Shown in pieces: positions 51,512-60,263 of a DNA stretch of 64,000 nucleotides; position 1 is the first letter of the stretch, and each line of letters starts with the position of its first letter. Position numbers and translations under genes: made by a program. Source of the stretch: M3007 sp044347755 (GTDB lineage Bacteria; Bacteroidota; Bacteroidia; Chitinophagales; Saprospiraceae); NCBI GenBank assembly GCA_044347755.1, contig JBIKUE010000012.1:1-64000 (forward strand), given 5' to 3'. Below the pieces are notes generated by a model. It worked only from the letters and a program-made list of their open reading frames with translations. It had not been told where the DNA came from and did no database searches.

Positions 51512-52633
51512 TTATAATCGGTCCGAAACATATTCCCGCCACTGATCAATCACAGATTGCATGTCTGCCGGAAGGTCAGACTCAAACCTGATGTGTTGTT
51601 TGGTAGTTGGATGTTCAAATCCCAGAACTTTGGCATGCAGGGCCTGTCGTGGTAATTTAGCCAGATTTGATTCTACAAATTGCCTGTACTTTGGGTATAG
51701 CGTTCCTTTAAGAATTTTATTGCCGCCATAACGGATGTCTCCAAAAAGGGTATGCCCAATAGACTTGAGATGCACCCGGATCTGGTGCGTTCGCCCGGTT
51801 TCAAGCCTGCATTCTACCAGGGTGCAATAGTAAAAACGCTCTACAACCTTCCAGTGAGTGACTGCCCATTTTCCATCTTCACCCTCTGGAAATACCATAA
51901 ATAGCCGCCTGTCATTGGGATTTCGCCCGATGTTACCACGGATAGTGCCGGAATCACCTTCCATATCCCCCCATACCAGCGCGAAGTACCGACGTTCAAT
52001 GGTATGATGGAAAAATTGATTGGCCAAATGGGTCATAGAGTACTCATTTTTGGCCACGACCATGAGACCTGTGGTGTCCTTGTCAATTCGATGTACTATG
52101 CCCGCCCGGTTAGGCTCATTACCTTCTTTAACAGGTAAGCTTTTGAACTGCTCTTGTAAGTGCCATGCAACAGCGTTTACCAGTGTACCATTGGGAATGC
52201 CAACTCCTGGGTGTACTGCAAGCCCAAAAGGCTTGTTGATCACTAGTACATCATCATCTTCGTAAATGATGTTCAGCGGGATAGGCTGAGGGGTAATATC
52301 AAAATTTTCTTCCAACGATTTGGGCAACACAATAGAGATGGTGTTCCCCGGCCTGACACGGTAATTTGGTTTTACCTCTTTATTGTCAACCTGTACTGAG
52401 CCTGCACGAATGGCATTTTGGACCTTGTTCCGGGACCTGTTGGCTAAGCGATCCATCAAAAACTTATCCAGTCTGATGACCGATTGTTTTGGATCTGCTA
52501 TGATTTCGTGACGCTCGTAATAATCCTCTGATGCAGGGATATCTTCCGTTTCAAGGTCAGCCTCTGCAGGCCTTGAAAGTTGCGGGTCTTCCGGCTCCAA
52601 AGGCGTTTGATTTAAGTCATCTACGGTCATCAT
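51512..52633 (-). CDS. rluD: RluA-family pseudouridine synthase (RluD-like)
   Basis: A 373-aa enzyme that turns uridine to pseudouridine in 23S rRNA. An acidic N-terminal leader (about 1-40) is followed by an S4 RNA-binding domain (about 50-110, IRLDKFLMDRLANRSRNKVQ). The catalytic domain has the RluA motif HRIDKDTTG, with its catalytic Asp, then FALVWGDMEGDSGTI, RLETGRTHQIRVHL and RQALHAKVLGFEHP. The start is the ATG at 52633, with a neighbouring ATG at 52630. TACCTTTA lies 4 nt before it. It heads the long minus-strand run. Confidence 0.94.
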   Translation of the reverse strand: MMTVDDLNQTPLEPEDPQLSRPAEADLETEDIPASEDYYERHEIIADPKQSVIRLDKFLMDRLANRSRNKVQNAIRAGSVQVDNKEVKPNYRVRPGNTISIVLPKSLEENFDITPQPIPLNIIYEDDDVLVINKPFGLAVHPGVGIPNGTLVNAVAWHLQEQFKSLPVKEGNEPNRAGIVHRIDKDTTGLMVVAKNEYSMTHLANQFFHHTIERRYFALVWGDMEGDSGTIRGNIGRNPNDRRLFMVFPEGEDGKWAVTHWKVVERFYYCTLVECRLETGRTHQIRVHLKSIGHTLFGDIRYGGNKILKGTLYPKYRQFVESNLAKLPRQALHAKVLGFEHPTTKQHIRFESDLPADMQSVIDQWREYVSDRL

Positions 52634-52637
52634 GGGG

Positions 52638-52645
52638 TAAAGGTA
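52638..52645 (-). promoter_or_regulatory. -7-like element abutting the rluD start codon
   Basis: TACCTTTA on the minus strand is one base from TAnnTTTG and ends 4 nt before the ATG at 52633. It fits the leaderless layout seen at recF and the ferredoxin gene. Confidence 0.35.
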
Positions 52646-52727
52646 GGGCGAATTTAAACAAACTATGGCCCTGTATCACCTGTAATGGTGTTTCTGCCTG
52701 CAGCAATAAGATTCGTTTGAATCCAGC

Positions 52728-53165
52728 TTATCGTTTTCTGGGTTGGTTCCACTCTTCTTTTTCTGCAAACTTCACGATGACTTTCATCAAATTTACCAGT
52801 GTGAGGAATACAATGAATCCTACCGTTACTACAATATAGATCCAGCGATAGCTTTCAGCTTCTTTAAGTGGTATCCCGGAAAATCCCCATGCCAGCAGGC
52901 TTGTACCCAAGCCTAAACCGATATAACTGTAAATAGACACTCCCCAGTATTTGACAAAACTTGGCGCCTTTAAGCTTAACAGGCTATTCATCAACGCAAA
53001 AAACAGCATAAATGCTGCGCCAATAGACCAGGCATAGAGTCGGTCCACCTCCATGACCCCTAAGGCGGTAGAAAGCCAGCCCAGACCCATTAAAAAAAAT
53101 GCCACACCAAAAGTGGCGATCGCCTGAATTGGCGGGCGATCCATTTTGTCAAAAAAATTTGTCAT
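52728..53165 (-). CDS. Small multi-helix membrane protein of unknown function
   Basis: A 145-aa inner-membrane protein with four predicted helices (about 16-36, 44-64, 73-92 and 106-128), and a short basic tail (EEWNQPRKR). I do not recognise a family. It lies 40 nt downstream of the ARPP-1-like lipoprotein gene on the same strand, so they may be co-transcribed. The start at 53165 gives a short polar N-terminus before the first helix, which is reasonable. Confidence 0.7.
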   Translation of the reverse strand: MTNFFDKMDRPPIQAIATFGVAFFLMGLGWLSTALGVMEVDRLYAWSIGAAFMLFFALMNSLLSLKAPSFVKYWGVSIYSYIGLGLGTSLLAWGFSGIPLKEAESYRWIYIVVTVGFIVFLTLVNLMKVIVKFAEKEEWNQPRKR

Positions 53166-53205
53166 TTGTATGAATTAGAAGAAAAAGAAACTCAATGAAG
53201 GAAGC

Positions 53206-54201
53206 CTACTGCCCGTAAAGATGCACCCAATGGCCACCCCAACTGAATTTACAGCCGGTCTCCGTTGCCTTTGATGTAGGACCTGCTAACCGAGATACAC
53301 GATCAAAAGATTCCAGGGCTTTCTCAGTAGCAAAAACATTGTTTTGACCCTTTGAGGCTGATTCGGCAATATAACCATGTAGCAAGGAGCCCATTTGTTT
53401 GCGGAATAATTCAGGGGTTCCAAAAATATCTACACCCAATACCTGATCGCCACACACCGCTACCATTCCAACTACGTCTGTACGGTCCTTAAAAGCGTTC
53501 TGCAAATGCTGATAATAAGCATCCCGACGTTTTTTCTCTTCAGTTTCAGTGTCAAGCGCGGTGTAAGCCTGGGTTTGAGAACTGGCATTATTATCCTTGG
53601 TTACGGCCGCCACTGCGTCCCATACCTTTTGTTGATCCTGGGTTTGTTGCACCGCCCGCCTTACAGAAGGACTTGCTACATTATAATAGCCCTTAAAAGC
53701 AGCGATCTCTTTTTCTGCTTTGCTGGCATTAGGATCGTAATAAGTAGAGCGGCCAGCTTCCACACAAAAAACTTCCACATTGCGCACAGTCATAGGCAAA
53801 ACTACTTCGTGATGGGCCAGTACTCTATCCTGATTTCCCCCTTTCACCACATCTCCTGCCAACATCAATATAGTATCCTGACTTTTATTTTGAACCGTAA
53901 GGCCATGGTGCCAGGCTTCATCCTGCTTGCCAAATTGTTTGCGTTCCAACAGCCGGAATCCAGGCGTATTCATGCCTTCCGCCAAGGTCTTCATTCGATT
54001 CAAGTCCTTATGCTCGGCTATTACAGACGGATCAGCGATTACAGGATATAAGCGCAGATTTTCAAAGGTAGCGCTTGACTCTTCAGCAGTAATCAACTGA
54101 AGTGCCTGTACACCCGCTACTGAAGCCTTATTATGATCAGATTGGCAAGCGCCACCTAAAATGGTAGCTAATACTGCAAGCAAAAAGAGTTTTTTTGACA
54201 T
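53206..54201 (-). CDS. ARPP-1-domain lipoprotein
   Basis: A 331-aa protein with a lipobox (TILGGAC), so a lipid-anchored protein. The mature part shows the ARPP-1 pattern: SSATFENLRLYPVIA near the start, ILMLAGDVVKGGNQDRVLAHHEVVLP, and VEVFCVEAGRS. The C-terminal half has GMVAVCGDQVLGVDIFGTPELFRKQ. ARPP-1 proteins have no known biochemical role. I chose the ATG at 54201; the frame continues three codons upstream. It is divergent from the ECF sigma factor. Confidence 0.8.
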   Translation of the reverse strand: MSKKLFLLAVLATILGGACQSDHNKASVAGVQALQLITAEESSATFENLRLYPVIADPSVIAEHKDLNRMKTLAEGMNTPGFRLLERKQFGKQDEAWHHGLTVQNKSQDTILMLAGDVVKGGNQDRVLAHHEVVLPMTVRNVEVFCVEAGRSTYYDPNASKAEKEIAAFKGYYNVASPSVRRAVQQTQDQQKVWDAVAAVTKDNNASSQTQAYTALDTETEEKKRRDAYYQHLQNAFKDRTDVVGMVAVCGDQVLGVDIFGTPELFRKQMGSLLHGYIAESASKGQNNVFATEKALESFDRVSRLAGPTSKATETGCKFSWGGHWVHLYGQ

Positions 54202-54373
54202 TTGTTGCAAATTTGGGTGTGAACAATGGTTACAGATACATAAACCAGACCTTCAAATGTACCGAACATGGGGATCATAGAAAAGTTTTTATGATATCAT
54301 ATAAAAAAATCTGTGTTCTTTGTAACATTGATCTCCTAGCGCCGTCTTCTCTCCAAACAAGGCGCGAAATTGC

Positions 54374-54880
54374 ATGACTTGGGCCATCTTCCACGAACAG
54401 GTTCTTCCTATCAGACACAAACTCTACCGATTCGCCTTGCGAATTACGGGAAGTGTGCATGAAGCCGAAGATGTGGTGCAGGAGGTGCTGGAAAAAGTCT
54501 GGAAAACGGCTCCTGAACAAGTTAATAACGTACAGAACTGGGAAGCATGGTGCATGACGCTAACCCGAAATCGTTCGCTCGATAAAACCAGAAGCCAAAC
54601 GATTCGAAGAACAGCACCTTTAGAAGGGGTAGCAGAAAGAAGTTCGGATGTTTTTAATCCAGCCGCGGAAACAGAAAGTTCCGACCTGGTGCAAAAAGTG
54701 AAATCCTTCATGCAGGACTTGCCGGATAAACAAAGAATGGTGATGCACTTAAGGGATATCGAGGAGCTAACCTATGAAGAGATTGCAGAAGCGCTGAATA
54801 TTACCATGGAACAAGTAAAAGTAAACCTCCATCGTGCCAGAAAAACCATTCGGGAAAAAATGGTTGAACTGGTCAAGTGA
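54374..54880 (+). CDS. ECF-type RNA polymerase sigma factor
   Basis: A 168-aa extracytoplasmic-function sigma factor. Region 2 is FHEQVLPIRHKLYRFALRIT, AEDVVQEVLEKVW and NWEAWCMTLTRNRSLDKTRS; region 4 is LPDKQRMVMHLRDIEELTYEEIAEALNIT (in part), followed by VKVNLHRARKTIREKM. It directs transcription of a small set of genes in response to an envelope or other signal. It is the first gene of a four-gene locus followed by a putative anti-sigma protein and two DUF4252 proteins. A promoter of its own class could drive the locus, but I see no clear autoregulatory motif. Confidence 0.94.
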   Translation: MTWAIFHEQVLPIRHKLYRFALRITGSVHEAEDVVQEVLEKVWKTAPEQVNNVQNWEAWCMTLTRNRSLDKTRSQTIRRTAPLEGVAERSSDVFNPAAETESSDLVQKVKSFMQDLPDKQRMVMHLRDIEELTYEEIAEALNITMEQVKVNLHRARKTIREKMVELVK

Positions 54881-54902
54881 AACTTAAAGAAAGTAGAATA
54901 TC

Positions 54903-55505
54903 ATGAAATACGAAGAAATTCAAACGTTGCTGGATCGCTACTGGGAAGGGGAGACCACCCTGGAAGAAGAGCGCACACTTAAAGCGTATTTCACCGCAGG
55001 CTCCATCGATGCACGGTTGCGGTATGTTGCACCGCTGTTTCAGGCCTTGAAAGAGGAGCAGCTTATTGAGTTTAAAACAAAAGCTAAAACAGTAAGTATT
55101 CGCCCCCAGATGTATCAATGGGCTGCTGCTGCTTCTGTTGCATTATTGCTGACTGCGGGTTGGTGGTTTATGCAACAAGATGCTCCTTCCGCCCAAATGG
55201 CTGCATATCCGACGCCGTCAATAAAGCAGGAAATGCCTTCAGTAATACCGGAGCAAAAGGAATCAGTGGCAACGATTGCCCCTAAAAGTCCGATTATCAA
55301 TAAAAAACCGGCTAAAAAGCCTGTTGTAAGGAATATCCCGGCAAAAAATGAAGAGTTAGATCCAGAAACAGCGATAGCAATGGCTGAAATTAAGGCTGCT
55401 CTTGCTTTAGTTTCGTCAAAACTTGATAAAGGGAAAAAGCACGCCGTTCAAAAGGCTTCTTATCTGGAAGTGGTTGAAAAAGTGCCCCGGAAAAAAGAAG
55501 GATAA
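54903..55505 (+). CDS. Putative anti-sigma factor (single-pass membrane protein)
   Basis: A 200-aa protein that begins with a short cytosolic helical region (YEEIQTLLDRYWEGETTLEEERTLKAY), in the position of anti-sigma domains. One membrane helix follows at about 78-95 (WAAAASVALLLTAGWWFM). The outer part is Lys/Pro-rich with low complexity. The gene lies 22 nt after the ECF sigma factor and overlaps no other real gene. By place and topology it should hold the sigma factor at the membrane; no known anti-sigma motif such as ZAS is visible, so the call is from context. Confidence 0.7.
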   Translation: MKYEEIQTLLDRYWEGETTLEEERTLKAYFTAGSIDARLRYVAPLFQALKEEQLIEFKTKAKTVSIRPQMYQWAAAASVALLLTAGWWFMQQDAPSAQMAAYPTPSIKQEMPSVIPEQKESVATIAPKSPIINKKPAKKPVVRNIPAKNEELDPETAIAMAEIKAALALVSSKLDKGKKHAVQKASYLEVVEKVPRKKEG

Positions 55506-55569
55506 CCCCACACTACTAAACATGTCTAAAATCAATCCAACATCAATCAGTTTTTTAAATTTTCAAGCT

Positions 55570-56097
55570 ATGAAACAATTGTTTTTTCTCATGCTCTTCC
55601 TGGTAGGAGCATCCGCAACCACAATGGCACAGAACGATGCCATCACCCGATTCTTTAACCAGTACAGTGAAGACGAACGTTTTACCGTAGTCTACATTGC
55701 ACCTAAGCTCTTCCATCTGGCGGCCAAAATCGAAACAGATGATGAAGACTGGAATGCCATTCGTGAAATCGTGAAAGATCTTGGAGGCCTCCGTGTACTC
55801 GTGGCCGACAGCATTTCAGATGGACTGACGCTTTACAAGACCGCACTTTCCAAGGTGCCTTCGAATGAATATTCTGAACTGCTGACGGTTCGTGATAAAG
55901 ACGAGAACGTTCGCATCTGGACCAAGGATTCCGGCAATATCATTGAAGAATTACTTCTTTTAGTTGGGAAACCGGATGAGTTCGTTTTGCTGAGTTTCAC
56001 TGGCAAAATAGACCTCGACAAAATTTCCGAACTTTCTAAGGTTCTCGACGTCAAAGGAGCCGAACAATTGGAAAAAGTCAAACCCAATAAAAACTGA
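55570..56097 (+). CDS. DUF4252 secreted protein
   Basis: A 175-aa protein with a signal peptide (MKQLFFLMLFLVGASATTMA). The mature part, FFNQYSEDERFTVVYIAPKLF, IVKDLGGLRVLVADSIS and LLSFTGKIDLDKISELSK, fits DUF4252, a Bacteroidota family usually found beside an ECF sigma factor. I chose the ATG at 55570, since the frame from 55423 overlaps the anti-sigma gene and adds a non-signal leader. The function is unknown. It is followed by a second DUF4252 gene 8 nt downstream. Confidence 0.85.
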   Translation: MKQLFFLMLFLVGASATTMAQNDAITRFFNQYSEDERFTVVYIAPKLFHLAAKIETDDEDWNAIREIVKDLGGLRVLVADSISDGLTLYKTALSKVPSNEYSELLTVRDKDENVRIWTKDSGNIIEELLLLVGKPDEFVLLSFTGKIDLDKISELSKVLDVKGAEQLEKVKPNKN

Positions 56098-56105
56098 TCA
56101 CGCTT

Positions 56106-56633
56106 ATGAAAATCTTCCAATTGTTTGTTGTGCTGTTGTTGGTTTCCACCAACCTCAAGGCCCAGGATTATGGCCTTTACTGGAAGTATAAGGACTACGA
56201 CGGTGCCATAGCTGTAAGCATCCCAAGATGGGCCACTTTGGTTGGTTCCGCCTTTATGGATGAGAAAGAAGAACGCCAACTGGTTCGTAAAATCCGGAAA
56301 GCCCGGGTCCTTTTCTTTGAGGATAGATCCCCTTTCTCTCAAAAGGACATCAAAAAATTCCATAGGAAAGCCCGAAATCGCAATCTGGATGAGTTGGTTA
56401 CGGTTCGAAGCGGTAAAACCCACGTGAGCGTTTTGGTGAAATCCAGAAAAGATACCATCCGAAAGGTGGTGGTGTTTTTTAACACGGATGAAGGCGCCGG
56501 AATTGTAACTGTGAAAGGCAAATTTAACCTGAACGAACTAAATAAGGTTATTCAAAAGTCCAGTAAAGGCAAGAAAAAAGACCAGGAACTCCATATTCCT
56601 AACTTGCCAAAAGTGCCAGTTATTCGCGCCTAG
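56106..56633 (+). CDS. DUF4252-like secreted protein
   Basis: A 175-aa protein with a signal peptide (MKIFQLFVVLLLVSTNLKAQ) and a mature part of DUF4252 type (ARVLFFEDRSPFSQKDIKKF, LVTVRSGKTHVSVLVKS, IVTVKGKFNLNELNKV). It is more basic than the gene upstream and is probably a diverged paralogue. It lies 8 nt after it and ends the four-gene sigma locus; a strong terminator follows at 56673-56705. Confidence 0.82.
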   Translation: MKIFQLFVVLLLVSTNLKAQDYGLYWKYKDYDGAIAVSIPRWATLVGSAFMDEKEERQLVRKIRKARVLFFEDRSPFSQKDIKKFHRKARNRNLDELVTVRSGKTHVSVLVKSRKDTIRKVVVFFNTDEGAGIVTVKGKFNLNELNKVIQKSSKGKKKDQELHIPNLPKVPVIRA

Positions 56634-56672
56634 GAAATGTGAGGAATGTGAGGAACTTTGGGATATGACAAT

Positions 56673-56712
56673 TGTGGCCAATGCAGAAAATCTGCATTGG
56701 CCACATTCTTTT
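56673..56712. terminator. Terminator after the sigma locus
   Basis: The arms 56673-56687 and 56691-56705 (TGTGGCCAATGCAGA and its complement) are a perfect 15-bp stem with an AAA loop, followed by TTCTTTT. It separates the sigma locus from the convergent DUF4249 gene. Confidence 0.85.
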
Positions 56713-56735
56713 AGATATCAATCACATTCCCCGCA

Positions 56736-57587
56736 TTACCTCATAATAATCGTGGTGTCTCTATCATAAATCAATACGGTGAAAATACCTACCGGGTTTG
56801 CAGAGCCGCTCACATTACTCTTGATCGGAGAAGGTTGAGCAAAAGGGTTCAAGTTGCCAATTACCGCCAAGTCTACGCTTTCTTTGAAGTCGTAATAATC
56901 GCGGGTTACATGAAATATGGTATTAAAAGCGGTATCTCCTTCCTTCAGTTCATAACCCGTTCCAAAAGCAATGCTGGCTGTTTGAGAAAAGCGGTCAGTT
57001 ACCAGAAAATCCTGGTCCGGGAAACTGTCCAATGAGCCATAGTTTAGTAGCCGGCGATAAAAATTATCCTGATCCTGATCATCCGTAATATACGTTAACA
57101 TACGTGCGAGCGTATCCAATTCAGGGTTAAACTCCACCACAATGCTGTCAATAGGCACTACCGGAATCATGGCAGTACTTCCCCGAATTTCGCCTCCATC
57201 CTGCAAACGAATGTACAGATCAAAACTGGTTCCAGGCGTTCCGGGTACGATGTTTTCGCCAACATAATTAAACACCTTGATTGGACTTGGCTCCAGGGTG
57301 AGCTGGTTCTTCAGGGTATCCGTTTTGCCATCATAAGAGATGGTAACAAACGCACCTTCCAGCAAAGCATTTTGCAAAAAATTGGAACTCAATCCAAGTG
57401 TATCAAAAAAAGCATAGCTGCGGGTAAGCAGTAAGCGAAATGGTTTGCCTGGCTCGAGATAACATTCTACAACCGGTTGTCTGGTATAATCCGGAAGATC
57501 AATTTCTACGTCTTTCGACAAATTGCAGGAGGCTAAGATGGCAATGGCTGCAACCCAAAACAAATGCTGAATATGAAACGATTTCAT
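56736..57587 (-). CDS. DUF4249 lipoprotein, TonB-receptor partner
   Basis: A 283-aa lipoprotein (signal with AIAILASC, Cys21). The mature part opens VEIDLPDYTRQPVVECYLEPGKPFRLLLTRS (in part), the DUF4249 pattern, and continues with FVTISYDGKTDTL and SFDLYIRLQDGGEIRGS. DUF4249 proteins form pairs with TonB-dependent receptors in Bacteroidota and are presumed to bind substrate at the surface. It begins 14 nt after the receptor gene on the same strand, and both are probably translated from one mRNA. The ligand is unknown. Confidence 0.9.
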   Translation of the reverse strand: MKSFHIQHLFWVAAIAILASCNLSKDVEIDLPDYTRQPVVECYLEPGKPFRLLLTRSYAFFDTLGLSSNFLQNALLEGAFVTISYDGKTDTLKNQLTLEPSPIKVFNYVGENIVPGTPGTSFDLYIRLQDGGEIRGSTAMIPVVPIDSIVVEFNPELDTLARMLTYITDDQDQDNFYRRLLNYGSLDSFPDQDFLVTDRFSQTASIAFGTGYELKEGDTAFNTIFHVTRDYYDFKESVDLAVIGNLNPFAQPSPIKSNVSGSANPVGIFTVLIYDRDTTIIMR

Positions 57588-57601
57588 TGGATGTCAATAG
57601 G

Positions 57602-59941
57602 TTAAAATTTAAAATTCCAGGTTAAGCTGGGTAAAATAGGAAATAAAGACACCTGGCGAGCTTTTATCTCGAAAGGAACCTCTCCAACCGGAGTCGTTTG
57701 GGTTTCAACTGCTATGGTGATGAAGTAAGGATTTCTTCGATCTGTCGCATTGAAAACGCTTAAGGTCAAATCATTCTCCATGCCCCTCCGCCTTTTCCAT
57801 TTATACACTATCCCAAGGTCTGTCCTGGTATATGCCGGATACCTGAAAGTATTCCTGGGACCATAAATAGGCACCACAAACTGAGGTTGGGCTCCCGGGA
57901 AATCTGTGAAGGATGCCCTGCCACTTGGGAGCCAGGCAGGGTAACCTGAGGTGTATACAAAGGTGGCCGTTAACTGCAGAGATTTATCCTTTCCACGTTT
58001 TCTCCATTTGGTTACATCCCAAAGAGCTACTACACTAAGATTATGACGGGTATCATGACGAGGTGCAAACCATGCGCCATTGTCAATTTCCGGGAAATCT
58101 CCCCTCCGCACCCAGGCCAGGGTATAGCCAATCCAGCCAGTCAGGCGCCCCTCCTTTTTCTCAATTTCAAGCTCAAGGGGAGAATATGCGTATGCGCGTC
58201 CAATGGAAAGTTCATTTTCAAGATCATTGTTGCCAAACAATTCTGCACCATCCTTGAAGTCAATGCTGTTTTGCATCCGCTTATACCAAGCCTCCCAGGT
58301 AACCAGAATCTGATCTCCAAACAAATAGGATGCTCCGGCAGCAATCTGGTCGCTTATCTGAGGCTTTACACCTTCTGTACTTGGATACCAAATATCTGTA
58401 GGAAGGGATAAACCACTGCTTGCCAATAAATGCACATATTGGTTCATGCGTGCATAAGAAGCTTTCAGCGACAAACGTTTACTGGCTTCAAAATTGGCGG
58501 CTAGTCGTGGTTCCAGATTGGCATAAAATGCCGGGCCGTTGCTCCACATCGACAAGCGCATTCCATAATTCAACTTCAAACGATCCATTGCCCACTCATC
58601 AGCAACATAAGTGCCGTATTCCCAACCAAAATATTCCCGTCCTGCTTCAAATCGCACCCGACCATCATCACTTCCTGCCTGTAAACGAGCCGTGACGAAA
58701 TCATGGTACGTAACGTTTGCGCCAAAACGAACGGTATGCGTATTATTAGGTTGCCAATAAAAATCCACTTTGGAATTGGCATCCATTATATTACTACCCA
58801 GGCTAAAAGAAAACCCCTGCAACTCATTTTGAATCTTATATCGGTAATCAGAATAGGTAAATGTAGTGTTTGCAAACAGGGTAGGGCCAAAGACGTGATT
58901 CCAACGGGCAGTTCCGGTAGCATTACCCCAATCAAACCTGAAATCAAAAGTTGGATCCTTAAACGTGAATACATCCCGACCAAAATATCCGCTCAGAAAC
59001 AGTCGGTCTCTTGGGGATAATGTGAAGTTCGCTTTGGTATTCAGATCATAAAAGAAGTATCTCGGTATTTTATTGAACTCCGGATCATCTGCGTTAGCGC
59101 GGTTAATGGATTCTGTAATGATATCTGCGTAGGTGCGTCGACCACTGATAATGAAGGAAGATTTATCCTTTTGAATGGGGCCTTCGAGCGTAAGCCTGCT
59201 TGAAATCAAACCAATCCCTCCGGTTCCGCTGATTTTTTTATTGTTTCCTTCTTTCATGCGCACATCTATCACAGATGACAATCTGCCACCATATTGAGCC
59301 GGGAATCCACCCTTATATACTTTAAGGTCTTTTACGGCATCCGAATTGAATGTGCTGAAAAATCCAAACAGGTGATTGGCATTATATACCACAGCTTCGT
59401 CCAGGACGATCAGGTTTTGGTCGTTATTACCTCCACGTACGAATAAGCCCGTGGTACCCTCTGATCCAGGCGTTATTCCCGGTTTTAGCTGAAGAATCTT
59501 GATGATATCGGCTTCGCCGAATAATGCAGGCAAAGCTTTAACTTCCTTGGTGGAAATAGTCGAAACCGACATTTCTGTGCTCTTCCTTTTTTCATCGAGC
59601 GCATTGGCCTTGATCACGACCTCTTCCAGTACGGATCCAACTGGCAAAAGTTGTACATCTAGTTTGATAGCTCCCTTGGGTAAAACCTTCCGAACAAGTG
59701 TCTGGTATCCAATATAAGAAAATCGGAGCTCCACAGAATCTGTCCCTTCTGGCAAGGTGAGAGAATAAAACCCATATTCATTGCTGGCGTTTCCTTTGCC
59801 AAGCCCCGTTGCTTGTACTGTTGCGCCTATAAGCGTTTCACCGTTTTGACTATCGCGAATAGAGCCATTTACGGTAGCATTTTGGGTCCACCCCATCGCT
59901 GGGAGAAAAGCAAAAAAGGTAAATAATTTTAAATAGTTCAT
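57602..59941 (-). CDS. TonB-dependent receptor with carboxypeptidase-like N-domain
   Basis: A 779-aa outer-membrane receptor. Signal peptide MNYLKLFTFFAFLPAMGWTQ, then an N-terminal carboxypeptidase-D-like beta domain (about 22-105, NATVNGSIRDSQNGETLIGA). The plug domain follows (about 120-225, LPALFGEADIIKILQLKPGI and the GLFVRGGNNDQNLIVLDEA pattern), then the beta-barrel ending in a C-terminal strand (LFPILPSLTWNFKF). It imports a substrate with energy from TonB. I chose the ATG at 59941 rather than the GTG at 59950. It is paired with a DUF4249 lipoprotein, not SusD, so a carbohydrate PUL is not indicated. The substrate cannot be read from sequence. Confidence 0.93.
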   Translation of the reverse strand: MNYLKLFTFFAFLPAMGWTQNATVNGSIRDSQNGETLIGATVQATGLGKGNASNEYGFYSLTLPEGTDSVELRFSYIGYQTLVRKVLPKGAIKLDVQLLPVGSVLEEVVIKANALDEKRKSTEMSVSTISTKEVKALPALFGEADIIKILQLKPGITPGSEGTTGLFVRGGNNDQNLIVLDEAVVYNANHLFGFFSTFNSDAVKDLKVYKGGFPAQYGGRLSSVIDVRMKEGNNKKISGTGGIGLISSRLTLEGPIQKDKSSFIISGRRTYADIITESINRANADDPEFNKIPRYFFYDLNTKANFTLSPRDRLFLSGYFGRDVFTFKDPTFDFRFDWGNATGTARWNHVFGPTLFANTTFTYSDYRYKIQNELQGFSFSLGSNIMDANSKVDFYWQPNNTHTVRFGANVTYHDFVTARLQAGSDDGRVRFEAGREYFGWEYGTYVADEWAMDRLKLNYGMRLSMWSNGPAFYANLEPRLAANFEASKRLSLKASYARMNQYVHLLASSGLSLPTDIWYPSTEGVKPQISDQIAAGASYLFGDQILVTWEAWYKRMQNSIDFKDGAELFGNNDLENELSIGRAYAYSPLELEIEKKEGRLTGWIGYTLAWVRRGDFPEIDNGAWFAPRHDTRHNLSVVALWDVTKWRKRGKDKSLQLTATFVYTSGYPAWLPSGRASFTDFPGAQPQFVVPIYGPRNTFRYPAYTRTDLGIVYKWKRRRGMENDLTLSVFNATDRRNPYFITIAVETQTTPVGEVPFEIKARQVSLFPILPSLTWNFKF

Positions 59942-60193
59942 GTGTTTCACCGGATGGCAGGTGTTAGAATATTAGGATGGAAAGAAGCTGCTGAAGTTTA
60001 ATGGGAGACCGATAAACCAGCCCAAACAGGGTAATTGAAACTTTGTTCTGTAAAGGGCGGGATTTAACGGCAGAATAAAAATTTCATTCGACTAATTACC
60101 CTGCTGATCCGATCTTTTATTCAGAACGCTCCTGGATGGATTATTGCATCGAAAATTACAAAATATAATTTAAATATTTTTTGTAAAAAAAAT
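59942..60193. other. AT-rich divergent intergenic region
   Basis: This part of the gap between the TonB receptor (minus) and the small plus-strand gene at 60264 holds no credible coding sequence. It becomes AT-rich after about 60140. I see no clear TAnnTTTG element on the minus strand for the receptor. Confidence 0.5.
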
Positions 60194-60223
60194 TTGTCAA
60201 ATAAAACAAGTTGTTTATTTTTG
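60194..60223 (+). promoter_or_regulatory. Consensus promoter of the AntA-like gene
   Basis: TTG (60194-60196, within TTTG) is followed after 19 nt by TATTTTTG (60216-60223), a full match to the Bacteroidota promoter. The expected transcription start is near 60229, giving a leader of about 35 nt to the ATG at 60264. Confidence 0.75.
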
Positions 60224-60263
60224 TGTTGTCTTTTAAAAAATCCGTGTATACAAACCGCTGTTT

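Noticed and set aside
55423..55569. Upstream extension of the first DUF4252 gene
   Set aside because: Overlaps the anti-sigma gene and precedes a clear signal peptide starting at 55570.
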